The position numbers and the translations under genes are program-made. The notes beneath the pieces were generated by a model. That model ran no database searches. It was not told the DNA's origin and worked only from the letters and a program-made list of their open reading frames with translations. From Saccharomonospora azurea NA-128 (GTDB taxonomy: Bacteria; Actinomycetota; Actinomycetes; Mycobacteriales; Pseudonocardiaceae): a stretch of DNA of 64,000 nt. The stretch's first letter is position 1, and each line of letters opens with the position of its first letter. Shown piece after piece: positions 1 to 7,735 of the stretch. The DNA is taken from assembly GCF_000231055.2 (NCBI RefSeq), contig NZ_CM001466.1, positions 2,074,165-2,138,164 of the forward strand. Direction: 5' to 3'.

Positions 1-417
1 CTCGATCTCCAGCAGCGTGATGCGCAGGGTGTTGAGAGCGGTCGACAACGTGCCCGCGCCGTAGTACTCCTCGTCCTGGGTCAGGTCCTGCTGCTCCCAC
101 AACCGCAGGAGCGGGGCCTTGAGCGAGGTCACGTCGGGGCGCTTGCTTCCCGACGGTCCCCCGGCGGAACGGGAGGCCAACGAGCTGAGCACCGGCCGGA
201 CGGAGGCGAAGCCCTCGGCGGAGGGGTCCTCCTCCTCACCCGCCTCGATGACCTTCTCGACACTGCGGAGCAGCGCGGCGGCCTCCTCGTCCGAGTCCGC
301 CCGGTTCCGCGTGCTGAAGAGGGGCGTCGCGACCCACTCCCGCAAGATGTCGTCCTTGTGGTCCTCGAGGAACCGAAGCACGCGATTCCGTACCGGGTGC
401 GGGGTCTCGTCAGTCAT
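1..417 (-). CDS. RsbR-like protein (RsbRD N-terminal type), truncated by window edge
   Basis: Only the first 139 residues are visible; the frame is still open at base 1. The start ATG at 417 reads Met-Thr-Asp-Glu. The visible part is acidic and looks largely helical, with an FLEDHKDDILREWV stretch near the N-terminus. This resembles the N-terminal domain of RsbR/RsbRD-type co-antagonists, which usually precedes a C-terminal STAS domain. Such proteins feed signals into partner-switching control of stress sigma factors. The gene is divergent from a STAS protein and an anti-sigma kinase, which fits that role. The STAS half would lie outside the window, so the family call is an inference from the N-terminal part and the context. 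Confidence 0.6.
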   Translation of the reverse strand, partial: MTDETPHPVRNRVLRFLEDHKDDILREWVATPLFSTRNRADSDEEAAALLRSVEKVIEAGEEEDPSAEGFASVRPVLSSLASRSAGGPSGSKRPDVTSLKAPLLRLWEQQDLTQDEEYYGAGTLSTALNTLRITLLEIE

Positions 418-557
418 GGTGGGCTCCCAGCCGGGGTGACGTGGTTTCACGCTGATAGATGTGGCTCTCCCTGGCAAACTTAAGACACGACAGAGCTAAC
501 CTCCAGGTCGGGTACTTTCCGGTAGGGGGTAGAAGCGACTTCCAGGAGCGGTTGAGA

Positions 558-926
558 ATGACGGACGGCGACAAACCGCCCACAACACGAACCCCGCACC
601 GGCCGGAACGATCGACGGTACATGTCGAGCTGGTGAGCAACGAGGAAGGACGCATCACCCTCGTCGGTGAGATCGACCACGGTGTGGCGCCCCAACTCGA
701 CGACGCGTTGGACCGGCTTCTCGCCGAGGGCGCCGATCGGTTCGTCGTCGACTTCGCTCGATTGTCCTTCTTCGACTCCGCGTGCATCAGTGCGCTCGTC
801 CGCGCCCACGCGCGCGTGACCGAGAACGGGGGAACGGTGAAGCTGGTCAACGTCGACCAGTACGCGTACCGGGTGTTGCAGATCGCGGGCCTGCTGCCGC
901 TCTTCGACCTCGAACCGGACACCTGA
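558..926 (+). CDS. STAS-domain anti-anti-sigma factor
   Basis: A 122-residue single-domain protein. The STAS fold covers about residues 20-115, with the phosphorylation-loop pattern FFDSACIS. Ser-74 is the likely residue phosphorylated by the partner kinase. Anti-anti-sigma factors of the SpoIIAA/RsbV type bind the anti-sigma kinase when unphosphorylated and so release a sigma factor. ATG 558 is preferred because an AGGAG box lies at 544-548; an in-frame upstream extension to 459 has no such box. The stop TGA is directly followed by the ATG of the kinase gene, so the two are almost certainly co-transcribed and translationally coupled. No sigma factor gene is visible in the window. Confidence 0.85.
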   Translation: MTDGDKPPTTRTPHRPERSTVHVELVSNEEGRITLVGEIDHGVAPQLDDALDRLLAEGADRFVVDFARLSFFDSACISALVRAHARVTENGGTVKLVNVDQYAYRVLQIAGLLPLFDLEPDT

Positions 927-1346
927 ATGGCGCGGCCGGCTGGTGTCCCGCACGCACTCCCCCTGGTCGACGTGCGGCTGAGCGTGGACAAGAACTTCCC
1001 GGCGCAGGCCAGACGAGCCGCGGACGCCGTTCTCGGCGACATCGAGGCGAACACCCGGTACAACTTCCTTCTCATCGTCTCGGAGCTCGTCGCCAACGCC
1101 GTGCTGCACTCCCACAGCCCCCAGCGGTTGCGGGTGCTGCGGGACGGCTCGGTCCTGCGCACCGAGGTACACGACGGCAGCGTCGAGATGCCGCTCGTGC
1201 TCACGCCCTCGCCGTACCGGGAGCACGGGCGCGGGATGTTCCTCGTCGACTCGTTCGCCGACGCCTGGGGCGTGGAGGCGACCCCGACCGGGAAGATGGT
1301 CTGGGCCGAGGTGGACGCTCCGGTGCGCGGCGACGGGGAGGGCTGA
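927..1346 (+). CDS. anti-sigma factor serine kinase (HATPase_c, RsbW/SpoIIAB type)
   Basis: A 139-residue GHKL-fold ATPase. The N box is ELVANAVLHS with Asn-57, a G1-like box is VHDGS around Asp-83, and the G2 box is GRGMFLV at 101-107. These positions are normal for the small anti-sigma kinases that hold a sigma factor and phosphorylate the cognate STAS antagonist on serine. The gene starts at the base after the upstream stop codon (TGAATG), so the pair forms a partner-switch module. Its target sigma factor cannot be told from the sequence. It ends 24 bp before the convergent LigD-type polymerase gene. Confidence 0.85.
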   Translation: MARPAGVPHALPLVDVRLSVDKNFPAQARRAADAVLGDIEANTRYNFLLIVSELVANAVLHSHSPQRLRVLRDGSVLRTEVHDGSVEMPLVLTPSPYREHGRGMFLVDSFADAWGVEATPTGKMVWAEVDAPVRGDGEG

Positions 1347-1370
1347 CCCACTCGGTGACACGCCGGCGGT

Positions 1371-2300
1371 TCAGGCCTCCAGCCCGTCCCGGTCGGCCCA
1401 GTCGAGAAGCGGTTGCAACGAGTGGGCGACCTCGTCGATCCCCGCGTGCAGGTCACCGAGTTCGGCGAACCTCGCCGGGACCGTGGCGATCGTGAAGTCG
1501 CCCGGTTCGACGTCGTCGATCTCGTCCCACCGCACGGGCGTGGACACCGTGGCCTCGGGCACGCCGCGCACCGAGTACGCCGCCGCGACCGTGTGGTCGC
1601 GCGTGTTCTGGTTGAAGTCCACGAAGACGGCGGTCGGGTCGCGGTCCTTGCGCCACCACTCCGTCGTGACGTCCCGAGGTGCGCGCCTCTCGACTTCGAG
1701 CGCGAACGCGTGTGCGGCCCGCCGGACGTCGGCGAACCCCCACCGGGGCTCGATGCGCACGAGCACGTGCAGCCCCTTCCCGCCGGACGTCTTCGGAAAC
1801 CCTCGGATGCCGAGCTCCGCCAGCACCTCCTCGGCGACGTGGGCGACCCGCTTCACCGTGTCCAGCCCGCACTCCGGCATGGGATCGAGGTCGATGCGCC
1901 ACTCGTCGGGCCGCTCGGTGTCCGCCCGGCGCGAGTTCCACGGATGGAACTCGACCGTCGACATCTGCACCGCCCACACGACGTGCGCGAGCTCGGTGAC
2001 GCACAGCTCGTCGGCCGTGCGGTCGTAGCGCGGGAAATGCACCCGCACGGTCTCCAGCCACGGAGGCGCACCGCGCGGCACGCGCTTCTGGTGCACCTTC
2101 TCGCCGTTCACTCCGGACGGGAAGCGGTGCATCATGCACGGCCGCTCGTACAGTGCGCGCACGATGCCCTCGCCCACGGCCAGGTAGTACCGCGCGAGAT
2201 CGAGCTTCGTCTCGCCCCGCGCCGCGAAATACACGCGGTCGGGATGCGTCAACCGCACCGTGCGTTGGCCCACGTCGAGCTCGACGGCGTCTGTGCTCAT
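1371..2300 (-). CDS. LigD-type polymerase/primase (stand-alone PolDom)
   Basis: A 309-residue protein equal in length to the polymerase domain of bacterial NHEJ ligase D, without ligase or nuclease domains. Visible archaeo-eukaryotic primase signatures are the metal-binding pair Asp-137/Asp-139 in RIDLDPMPE, the SGGKGLHV motif at 172-179, and VDFNQN near 227-232. Such enzymes add NTPs or dNTPs at break ends and can act with Ku. ATG 2300 is chosen because GGTGAGGTG lies just upstream; a start at 2333 would only add 11 unconserved residues. No Ku or ligase gene is nearby, so a role in end joining is an inference from the family. Confidence 0.85.
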   Translation of the reverse strand: MSTDAVELDVGQRTVRLTHPDRVYFAARGETKLDLARYYLAVGEGIVRALYERPCMMHRFPSGVNGEKVHQKRVPRGAPPWLETVRVHFPRYDRTADELCVTELAHVVWAVQMSTVEFHPWNSRRADTERPDEWRIDLDPMPECGLDTVKRVAHVAEEVLAELGIRGFPKTSGGKGLHVLVRIEPRWGFADVRRAAHAFALEVERRAPRDVTTEWWRKDRDPTAVFVDFNQNTRDHTVAAAYSVRGVPEATVSTPVRWDEIDDVEPGDFTIATVPARFAELGDLHAGIDEVAHSLQPLLDWADRDGLEA

Positions 2301-2350
2301 CACCTCACCGTAACGGCGTGGCGGCGACGACACAGTGGACTGCCCGTGAC

Positions 2351-2389
2351 GGGAAAAGCCGTGGCGACGTCGATCGCCACGGCTTTCCC
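2351..2389 (-). terminator. hairpin terminator after the MFS permease gene
   Basis: Arms GGGAAAAGCCGTGGCGA (2351-2367) and TCGCCACGGCTTTCCC (2374-2389) pair over 16 bp with one bulged A and a 6-base loop. It lies 14 bp beyond the stop of the minus-strand permease gene. A clear U tract is absent, as is common in high-GC actinomycetes. Confidence 0.6.
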
Positions 2390-2402
2390 ACCGGCACGAA
2401 CC

Positions 2403-3740
2403 TCAGGTGGTCGCCGCCTTCTTCTCGGCGACCTCGGCCAGGCTCACGTTCTGCTCGGCTGCCTTCTGCGTTTCGGGAGGCAGCGTCAGGAAGCGGGTGA
2501 GCACCGCCGCCACCACGTAGAGGGCCGCGAAGATGATCACCACTCCGCCCGCGCCGAGCGGGACGAGGAACAGGCTGACGATCGCGGGCCCGACGAAGGT
2601 CGCCGCGCCGGCACCGAAGTTCAGCAGGGCCATCGCACCGCCCTTGTTCTCCGGGGCCAACGAGGGCAGCAGCGCCGAGATCGGAACGAAGCCCGCCAGC
2701 GTCGCCCCGTAGAGGGCGCCCACGAGCAACGCGACCCAGTAGTAGTCCTTGCCGAGCTGCAGCGGCACGAAGTACAGCAGCAGGATCGACACCGCGCAGC
2801 CGATGGCACCGAACCAGAAGATGGTCCTCTGCCAACCGATCTTGTCGCTCGCCACCCCGAAGATCAGGTTGAAGAAGATGTTGGTCCCGTAGATCACCGA
2901 GACCAGCAGCAGCCACTGACTCATCCCGAACCCGATCTCGTACGCGAAGATCGTGGGGAAGAAGACCAGCATGCCGAACTGCGGCGCGGTGTTGATGACC
3001 CGCACGAGCATGCCGATCCCGACCCGCGGTTCCTTCCACGCGATCGACATGCTCGACATCAGACTCTGCACGGGCTTGACCTCGGGCGGCGCCAACCGCT
3101 GGTAGCCGGTGCGCTCCCGGACTCCCAGCAGGCAGATCAGACCACCGAGACCGAGGATGCCGACGGACAGCCAGAGCGTGCCGTACTCGCCGAGCAGCGG
3201 GTTGGTGAAGCTCGCGACCAACGCCCCGAGCGTGGGGAGTCCGCCGGTGAAGGCGAAGTAGAACCAGCCCACGGCCGCACCGAGCCGGGCCACCGGAGCC
3301 ACGGCGGTGATCCACACCAGGAAACCGAAGGCGAACATCGGGTACCCGAAACCGCGCAGCCCGTAGAAGACCAGCATCAACGCGTAGTTCTCCCCGGCGA
3401 CGGCCACCGCGAGGAAGAGCACGTCGAAGACGAGCCACACCGCGAGGCCGACGAACATGACGCGGCGCGGTCCCCACAGTTCGGAAAGCGCACCGGAGAG
3501 CCACGACGCGAGCATGACGGCGACGCCGTACACCGTGATGACGTAGGACGCGCGAACGTCGGTGCCGGCGCCGTTCTCGGCCATGTACGGCGCGATGAAG
3601 CCCGACTCGACGCCGTCGCCGATCATGAAGATCAGCAGACCGACGTAACCGAGGAAGAGGGGCGCGGGAAGCCCCCACCGGTTCAGTAACCGGGCCAGGC
3701 CGCCCTGACCCTCCGACCGTGGTGTCGTCGTTGAAACCAT
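2403..3740 (-). CDS. MFS transporter, probable polyol permease (RbtT/DalT/CsbX-like)
   Basis: A 445-residue protein with about 12 hydrophobic segments, the first following a short polar N-terminus near residue 28. The GDGVESGFIAPYM stretch after the first membrane segment and the overall pattern resemble the ribitol/arabitol permease group of the major facilitator superfamily; this is recognition without a search. ATG 3740 has a GGAGG box 5 bases upstream (revcomp of 3746-3750). A 17-bp palindrome at 3777-3793 precedes it. It shares its core with one before the sugar operon at 4848, so permease and operon are probably repressed together by the DeoR protein encoded next door. Confidence 0.8.
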   Translation of the reverse strand: MVSTTTPRSEGQGGLARLLNRWGLPAPLFLGYVGLLIFMIGDGVESGFIAPYMAENGAGTDVRASYVITVYGVAVMLASWLSGALSELWGPRRVMFVGLAVWLVFDVLFLAVAVAGENYALMLVFYGLRGFGYPMFAFGFLVWITAVAPVARLGAAVGWFYFAFTGGLPTLGALVASFTNPLLGEYGTLWLSVGILGLGGLICLLGVRERTGYQRLAPPEVKPVQSLMSSMSIAWKEPRVGIGMLVRVINTAPQFGMLVFFPTIFAYEIGFGMSQWLLLVSVIYGTNIFFNLIFGVASDKIGWQRTIFWFGAIGCAVSILLLYFVPLQLGKDYYWVALLVGALYGATLAGFVPISALLPSLAPENKGGAMALLNFGAGAATFVGPAIVSLFLVPLGAGGVVIIFAALYVVAAVLTRFLTLPPETQKAAEQNVSLAEVAEKKAATT

Positions 3741-3776
3741 GAACGCCTCCGTACTCAGACGGAAAGCATCATGAAC

Positions 3777-3793
3777 CGCGTTAAGTTAACGCG
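3777..3793. promoter_or_regulatory. probable DeoR operator, permease side
   Basis: CGCGTTAAGTTAACGCG is a perfect odd palindrome around G3785. Its core GTTAA-N-TTAAC is the same as at 4806-4822. It lies 36 bp upstream of the permease start, a position suited to repression. Confidence 0.65.
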
Positions 3794-3874
3794 CAAGATG
3801 TTACAACGGCTTTCTTGACCACTTGACCGTTACAGCAGTCCCGGCGTCCGGTCACCCGTCACGCACCGTGGACG

Positions 3875-4663
3875 TCACAGTGGCGCCACGTCGACCATGA
3901 TCCGCTCCTGCAGCTCCTTGACCAGCGACTGCTCGACACCGGAATCCACGATCAACCGGTCGTAGTCCGCCACGGGTGCCAACCGGTGCAGCGCGGGGCG
4001 CGGCATCTTGCTCGAATCCATGAGCAACAGCTTGGTCTCGGCCGACGCGAGCATCGCGCGCTTGACCAGCACCACCTCGGGCTCCTGGTGGAACGTCATG
4101 GACGCGTTCATCGCCGACGTCGACACGAAAGCGGCGTCGACGGTGATGCGCTCGACCATCTCCAGGCAGGGCATGCCGAGGAACGAGTCGTGCGTGCGCG
4201 AGTAGTCGCCGCCGATGCAGATGAGCCTGATGTCGTCGACGTCCTTCAGCACGTCGACGGTGCGGAGGTAGTTGGTGGCCACCGTCAACGGCGCGTGCTC
4301 GGGCAGGAGTTTGGCCAGCGCCAACGCGGTCGTGGAGTCGTCGAGCATGATCGACATGCCGGGCTCCACGAGCGTCGCCGCCCGGCGCGCGATGGCCGCC
4401 TTGGCCTCGACGTGCGCTCCCAGCCGGTATTCCGCGTTGCTCTCGAACACAGTGGACGGCAGGGCCGACACTCCACCGCGGAACTTCCGGAGCACGCCGC
4501 GCCGGACCAGGTCGTCGATGTCCCGGTGGACGGTCATGTGACTGACACCGGTCAGCTCGGCGAGCTCGGAGAGCGCCGCTGTTCCGTGGTCGATGACGAA
4601 GTCGGCGATGCGTTGCTGTCGAGCCTGCCGACTGCGCGTGGTCCCGGACGTCTCACTGCTCAT
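3875..4663 (-). CDS. DeoR/GlpR-family transcriptional repressor
   Basis: A 262-residue regulator. An N-terminal winged helix-turn-helix spans about residues 17-64 and includes SELAELTGVSHMTVHRDIDD. The C-terminal DeoR sensor domain (about 80-250) is related to sugar-phosphate isomerases and includes the typical MLDDSTTALALAKLL and ICIGGDY segments. DeoR proteins usually bind a phosphorylated pathway intermediate that relieves repression. The gene lies between the permease and the divergent catabolic operon. Two matching palindromes, one upstream of each, are the likely targets. A sugar-phosphate made by one of the two kinases is the probable inducer (inference). Confidence 0.85.
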   Translation of the reverse strand: MSSETSGTTRSRQARQQRIADFVIDHGTAALSELAELTGVSHMTVHRDIDDLVRRGVLRKFRGGVSALPSTVFESNAEYRLGAHVEAKAAIARRAATLVEPGMSIMLDDSTTALALAKLLPEHAPLTVATNYLRTVDVLKDVDDIRLICIGGDYSRTHDSFLGMPCLEMVERITVDAAFVSTSAMNASMTFHQEPEVVLVKRAMLASAETKLLLMDSSKMPRPALHRLAPVADYDRLIVDSGVEQSLVKELQERIMVDVAPL

Positions 4664-4805
4664 GGTGAAAGTGTGTCACCCCGCGCAAGCTTTCTCCCGT
4701 CCCGCCCGCATGCTCTCGCCCAGGACAGCACCGCTGGTCACACGTCTGGGACCTCCGAGAACCGGATGATCACCCGAGCGGGGGTGGTTACATTTCCCGC
4801 TGAGC

Positions 4806-4822
4806 GGTGTTAACTTAACACC
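4806..4822. promoter_or_regulatory. probable DeoR operator, operon side
   Basis: GGTGTTAACTTAACACC is a perfect odd palindrome around C4814. It lies 25 bp before the ATG of the first operon gene, between the divergent regulator and the operon. The core GTTAA-N-TTAAC matches 3777-3793. Confidence 0.7.
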
Positions 4823-4847
4823 AATCGTGTGAAAGGGGCTGTGATCG

Positions 4848-5543
4848 ATGGTGCTCGCCGCGGTGGTGTTCGACATGGACGGTGTCCTGGTCGACAGCGA
4901 ACACCTGTGGGAAGAGAACTGGGTCGCCTACGCGGCGAGGTACGGCGTCGAGTGGACGGCGGAGGACACCTCCACGGTGCAGGGCATGAGCGCCCCCGAG
5001 TGGGCGGCCTACCTCGCCGAGCGCAGCGGCTCCCCCGAGAGCCCCGAGCAGGTCGAACGCGCCGTCGTCGACGGCATGATCGGGGCGATCGCCGACGGCC
5101 GCGCCCCGCTTCTGCCGGGTGCCGACGCGATGGTCACCGACGTCAGCGCGAGGGTGCCGATCGCACTGGCGTCGTCCGCGCCGCGCACCGTCATCGACGC
5201 CGTGCTCGCGACCTACGGGCTGACCGAGGAGTTCACCGCCACGGTGTCCAGCGCGGAGGTGCCCCGGGGCAAGCCGAGCCCCGACGTCTACCTCGAAGCC
5301 GCCTCGCGACTGGGTCGCAAGGGCGAGGAATGCCTGGGGGTCGAGGACTCCAGCAACGGCATCCGCGCGGCCGCGGCGGCGGGCCTCACCGTCGTCGCGC
5401 TGCCCAACAAGACCTATCCGCCGAAGCCCGACGCGCTGGAACTCGCCGGCGCGGTGGCCGACAGCAACGACGCTGTGCGCCGCATCCTGCTCGACCGGCT
5501 CGCGGACGGCGCACGGAACGAGCCTGTGGGGAGGACGGTGTGA
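4848..5543 (+). CDS. HAD-superfamily phosphatase (beta-phosphoglucomutase-like)
   Basis: A 231-residue haloacid dehalogenase hydrolase with a helical cap. Motif I is FDMDGVLVDSE, with nucleophile Asp-9 and acid/base Asp-11. Motif II is ALASSAPR, motif III lies in PRGKPSPDVY, and motif IV is GVEDSSNG. This is the sugar-phosphate phosphatase / phosphomutase subgroup. It is the first gene of the operon, with a GAAAGGGG ribosome site at 4831-4838. Its last 4 bases overlap the GTG start of the kinase gene. In this setting it could dephosphorylate a sugar phosphate to avoid build-up, or interconvert an intermediate; the substrate is unknown. Confidence 0.8.
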   Translation: MVLAAVVFDMDGVLVDSEHLWEENWVAYAARYGVEWTAEDTSTVQGMSAPEWAAYLAERSGSPESPEQVERAVVDGMIGAIADGRAPLLPGADAMVTDVSARVPIALASSAPRTVIDAVLATYGLTEEFTATVSSAEVPRGKPSPDVYLEAASRLGRKGEECLGVEDSSNGIRAAAAAGLTVVALPNKTYPPKPDALELAGAVADSNDAVRRILLDRLADGARNEPVGRTV

Positions 5544-7249
5544 CGCACGGGAAGGCACGCACGCTCGGCCGCGCCGAGGTGTTCAAACGGGACTGGCTCG
5601 ACGGCTTCGCCGGCGCCTACGGGCGGACGGTGCGCAAGGTGCCGGACGCCTACGGCGTGGTCGCGGCCCACGCACCGGAGCGGGGCAAGGTCGCGGTCGT
5701 CATCGGCGGAGGTTGCGGACACTACCCGGCGTTCGCGGGCCTCGTGGGACGTGGACTGGCCACGGGCGCTGTCGTGGGCGACGTGTTCACGAGCCCCAGC
5801 GCCGAACAGGTCTACCGCACCGCCCGCGCCGCCGAGGGTGGCGCCGGTGTGCTGTTCTCCTACGGCAACTACCAGGGCGACGTGCTCCACTTCGGACTCG
5901 CGGCGCGGAGGCTGGCCGCCGAGGGGATCGACTCGCGCACGGTGCTGGTGACCGACGACGTGGCGAGCGGCCCCGCCGACGAACCGGAACGGCGCCGGGG
6001 TGTGGCCGGTGACTTCATGGTGTTCAAGGTGGCCGGTGCGGCCGCCGAGCGCGGCGACGACCTCGACACGGTGCACGCGCTCGCGACGCGGGCCAACGAC
6101 CGCACCCGCACGTTCGGCGTGGCGTTCGACGGCTGCACCCTGCCCGGTGCCACGGAACCGCTGTTCACCGTCAACCCGGGTGAGATGGAGCTCGGGCTCG
6201 GCATCCACGGCGAACCCGGTGTGCGCACCGTGCCGCGCCTCGACGCCGTGGGCGTGGCCGACGAACTGGTGAACGGCCTGCTGCCCGAACTGCCGAAGGG
6301 CGGTGACGGCCGCGTCGCGGTGCTGCTCAACGGACTCGGCACCACCAAGTACGAGGACATGTTCGTCCTCTACAAGCGCGTGCACGAGCGGCTCGCCGCG
6401 GAGGGACTGAACCCCCTGCACACCGAGGTCGGCGAGTTCGTCACCTCGCTCGACATGGCCGGCGTGTCGCTCACCGTGCTCGCGTTGGACGACGACCTCG
6501 CGCCACTCTACGCCGCGCCGTGCGACACCCCCGCCTACCGCAGCACCGGGGCTCGGCTGGAGCCGGTCGCTCCCGTGGCGACGGTCGACGAATCCCTGGC
6601 GCGACCCGAGCCCACGCAGACCGCGGGCGTGGTCGACCGCCTGCTCACGGCCGCGATGGTGCGCATCGAGGACAACGAAGCCGAGCTGGGCAGGCTCGAC
6701 GCCGTGGCGGCCGACGGCGACCACGGACTCGGGATGACCCGGGGCATGCGGGCCGCGGTGGCGGCGGCCCGACGGGCCGAGTCGAGCGGTGCCGACCTCT
6801 CCGCCGCACTGCTGGCGGCGGGAACGGCGTTCGCCGACGCCGCGGGCGGCGCGTCCGGAGCGTTGTACGGCGTGTTGCTGGCCGAGACCGGCGCCGGACT
6901 GGCGGACGGGGTCACGCCCACCACGGTGGCCGACGCGGTCGACCGGGCGGTGCGGGCGTTCGTCGAGCTGGGCAAGGCCGAGCTCGGTGACAAGACGATG
7001 CTCGACGCGATCGAACCGTTCCGCACCGTGCTGCGGGAGCAGGCGGCGACGGGCACGGACGTGACGGAGGCGTGGAACGCGGCGGCGAAGCGGGCGACGC
7101 AAGCCGCCGCCGACACCGCGGACCTCCTGCCCACCAAGGGCCGGGCGGCCCGGTTGGCGCAGCGCAGCAAGGGTTACGCCGACCCGGGAGCGACGTCGTT
7201 CGCGCTCCTGGTGTCGGCCATCGGCGACGAGTTGGCGAAGGAGCAGTGA
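5540..7249 (+). CDS. fused DhaK-DhaL dihydroxyacetone/tetrulose kinase
   Basis: A 569-residue ATP-dependent kinase made of a DhaK half (about 1-335) and a DhaL half (about 370-565). DhaK signs are GGGCGHYPAF and GIHGEPG; His-223 of the latter is the presumed ketose-binding residue. DhaL signs are ADGDHGLGM, AGGASGALYG, GDKTMLDA and a late DPGATS, the nucleotide-binding motifs. Fused enzymes phosphorylate dihydroxyacetone; relatives in tetritol pathways phosphorylate erythrulose. An RpiB-type isomerase follows at once, as in characterised erythrulose pathways of mycobacteria. GTG 5540 is preferred for its GGGGAGGA box at 5528-5535 and the GTGA overlap. The substrate choice between DHA and a tetrulose is open. 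Confidence 0.85.
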   Translation: MTHGKARTLGRAEVFKRDWLDGFAGAYGRTVRKVPDAYGVVAAHAPERGKVAVVIGGGCGHYPAFAGLVGRGLATGAVVGDVFTSPSAEQVYRTARAAEGGAGVLFSYGNYQGDVLHFGLAARRLAAEGIDSRTVLVTDDVASGPADEPERRRGVAGDFMVFKVAGAAAERGDDLDTVHALATRANDRTRTFGVAFDGCTLPGATEPLFTVNPGEMELGLGIHGEPGVRTVPRLDAVGVADELVNGLLPELPKGGDGRVAVLLNGLGTTKYEDMFVLYKRVHERLAAEGLNPLHTEVGEFVTSLDMAGVSLTVLALDDDLAPLYAAPCDTPAYRSTGARLEPVAPVATVDESLARPEPTQTAGVVDRLLTAAMVRIEDNEAELGRLDAVAADGDHGLGMTRGMRAAVAAARRAESSGADLSAALLAAGTAFADAAGGASGALYGVLLAETGAGLADGVTPTTVADAVDRAVRAFVELGKAELGDKTMLDAIEPFRTVLREQAATGTDVTEAWNAAAKRATQAAADTADLLPTKGRAARLAQRSKGYADPGATSFALLVSAIGDELAKEQ

Positions 7250-7710
7250 TGCGTGTCGTGGTGGCGGCGGACAACGCCGGGGTCGCACTGAAGAACGCGG
7301 TGCGCGACCAGTTGAACTCGGACGAGCGCGTCACCGAGGTCATCGATCTCGGTGCGGAGAGCGCGACGGACGACACGGCCTATCCGCACTTCGGCATCGC
7401 CGCGGCCGAGAAGATCGCCAAGGGCGAGGCCGACAGGGCGATCCTCGTGTGCGGGACCGGCATCGGCATGGCCATCTCGGCCAACAAGGTGCCCGGAATC
7501 CGGGCTACAGTCGCACACGACTCCTACTCGGCCGAACGGTCGATCAAGTCCAACAACTGCCAGATCATCACCTTCGGCGAGCGGGTCATCGGTCCCGAAC
7601 TCGCCAAGAAGATCACGGCGGAATGGGTCGGCCACACCTTCGACCCCGAGTCGGCCAGCGCGGCCAAGGTCGCTTGCATCACCGACTACGAAACCCAGGC
7701 TGCCTGCTGA
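7249..7710 (+). CDS. RpiB/LacAB-family sugar-phosphate isomerase
   Basis: A 153-residue protein with the RpiB fold. Cys-68 in LVCGTGIGMAISANK is the usual catalytic base, and the segment following it forms the conserved phosphate-binding region. RpiB enzymes interconvert ribose-5-P and ribulose-5-P; close relatives (EryI/DerI type) turn erythrulose-4-P into erythrose-4-P. Its ATG overlaps the TGA of the DhaK-DhaL gene (TGATG), so the two products are made together. That coupling favours a shared tetrose or pentose route over general pentose metabolism. Specific substrate not determined. Confidence 0.85.
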   Translation: MRVVVAADNAGVALKNAVRDQLNSDERVTEVIDLGAESATDDTAYPHFGIAAAEKIAKGEADRAILVCGTGIGMAISANKVPGIRATVAHDSYSAERSIKSNNCQIITFGERVIGPELAKKITAEWVGHTFDPESASAAKVACITDYETQAAC

Positions 7711-7735
7711 CGGGCGAGTTCGAGGAGGAACGAGA

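Noticed and set aside
505-535. SigB-like -10 elements (GGGTAC at 510, GGGTA at 527) before the STAS gene
   Set aside because: No convincing -35 GTTT-type element at the right distance; such GGGTA words are common in this DNA.
1413-3689. Long plus-strand open frame opposite the LigD-type and permease genes
   Set aside because: It is antisense to two well-supported genes, is full of Arg/His/Pro as expected from reverse-frame GC bias, and has no recognisable domain.
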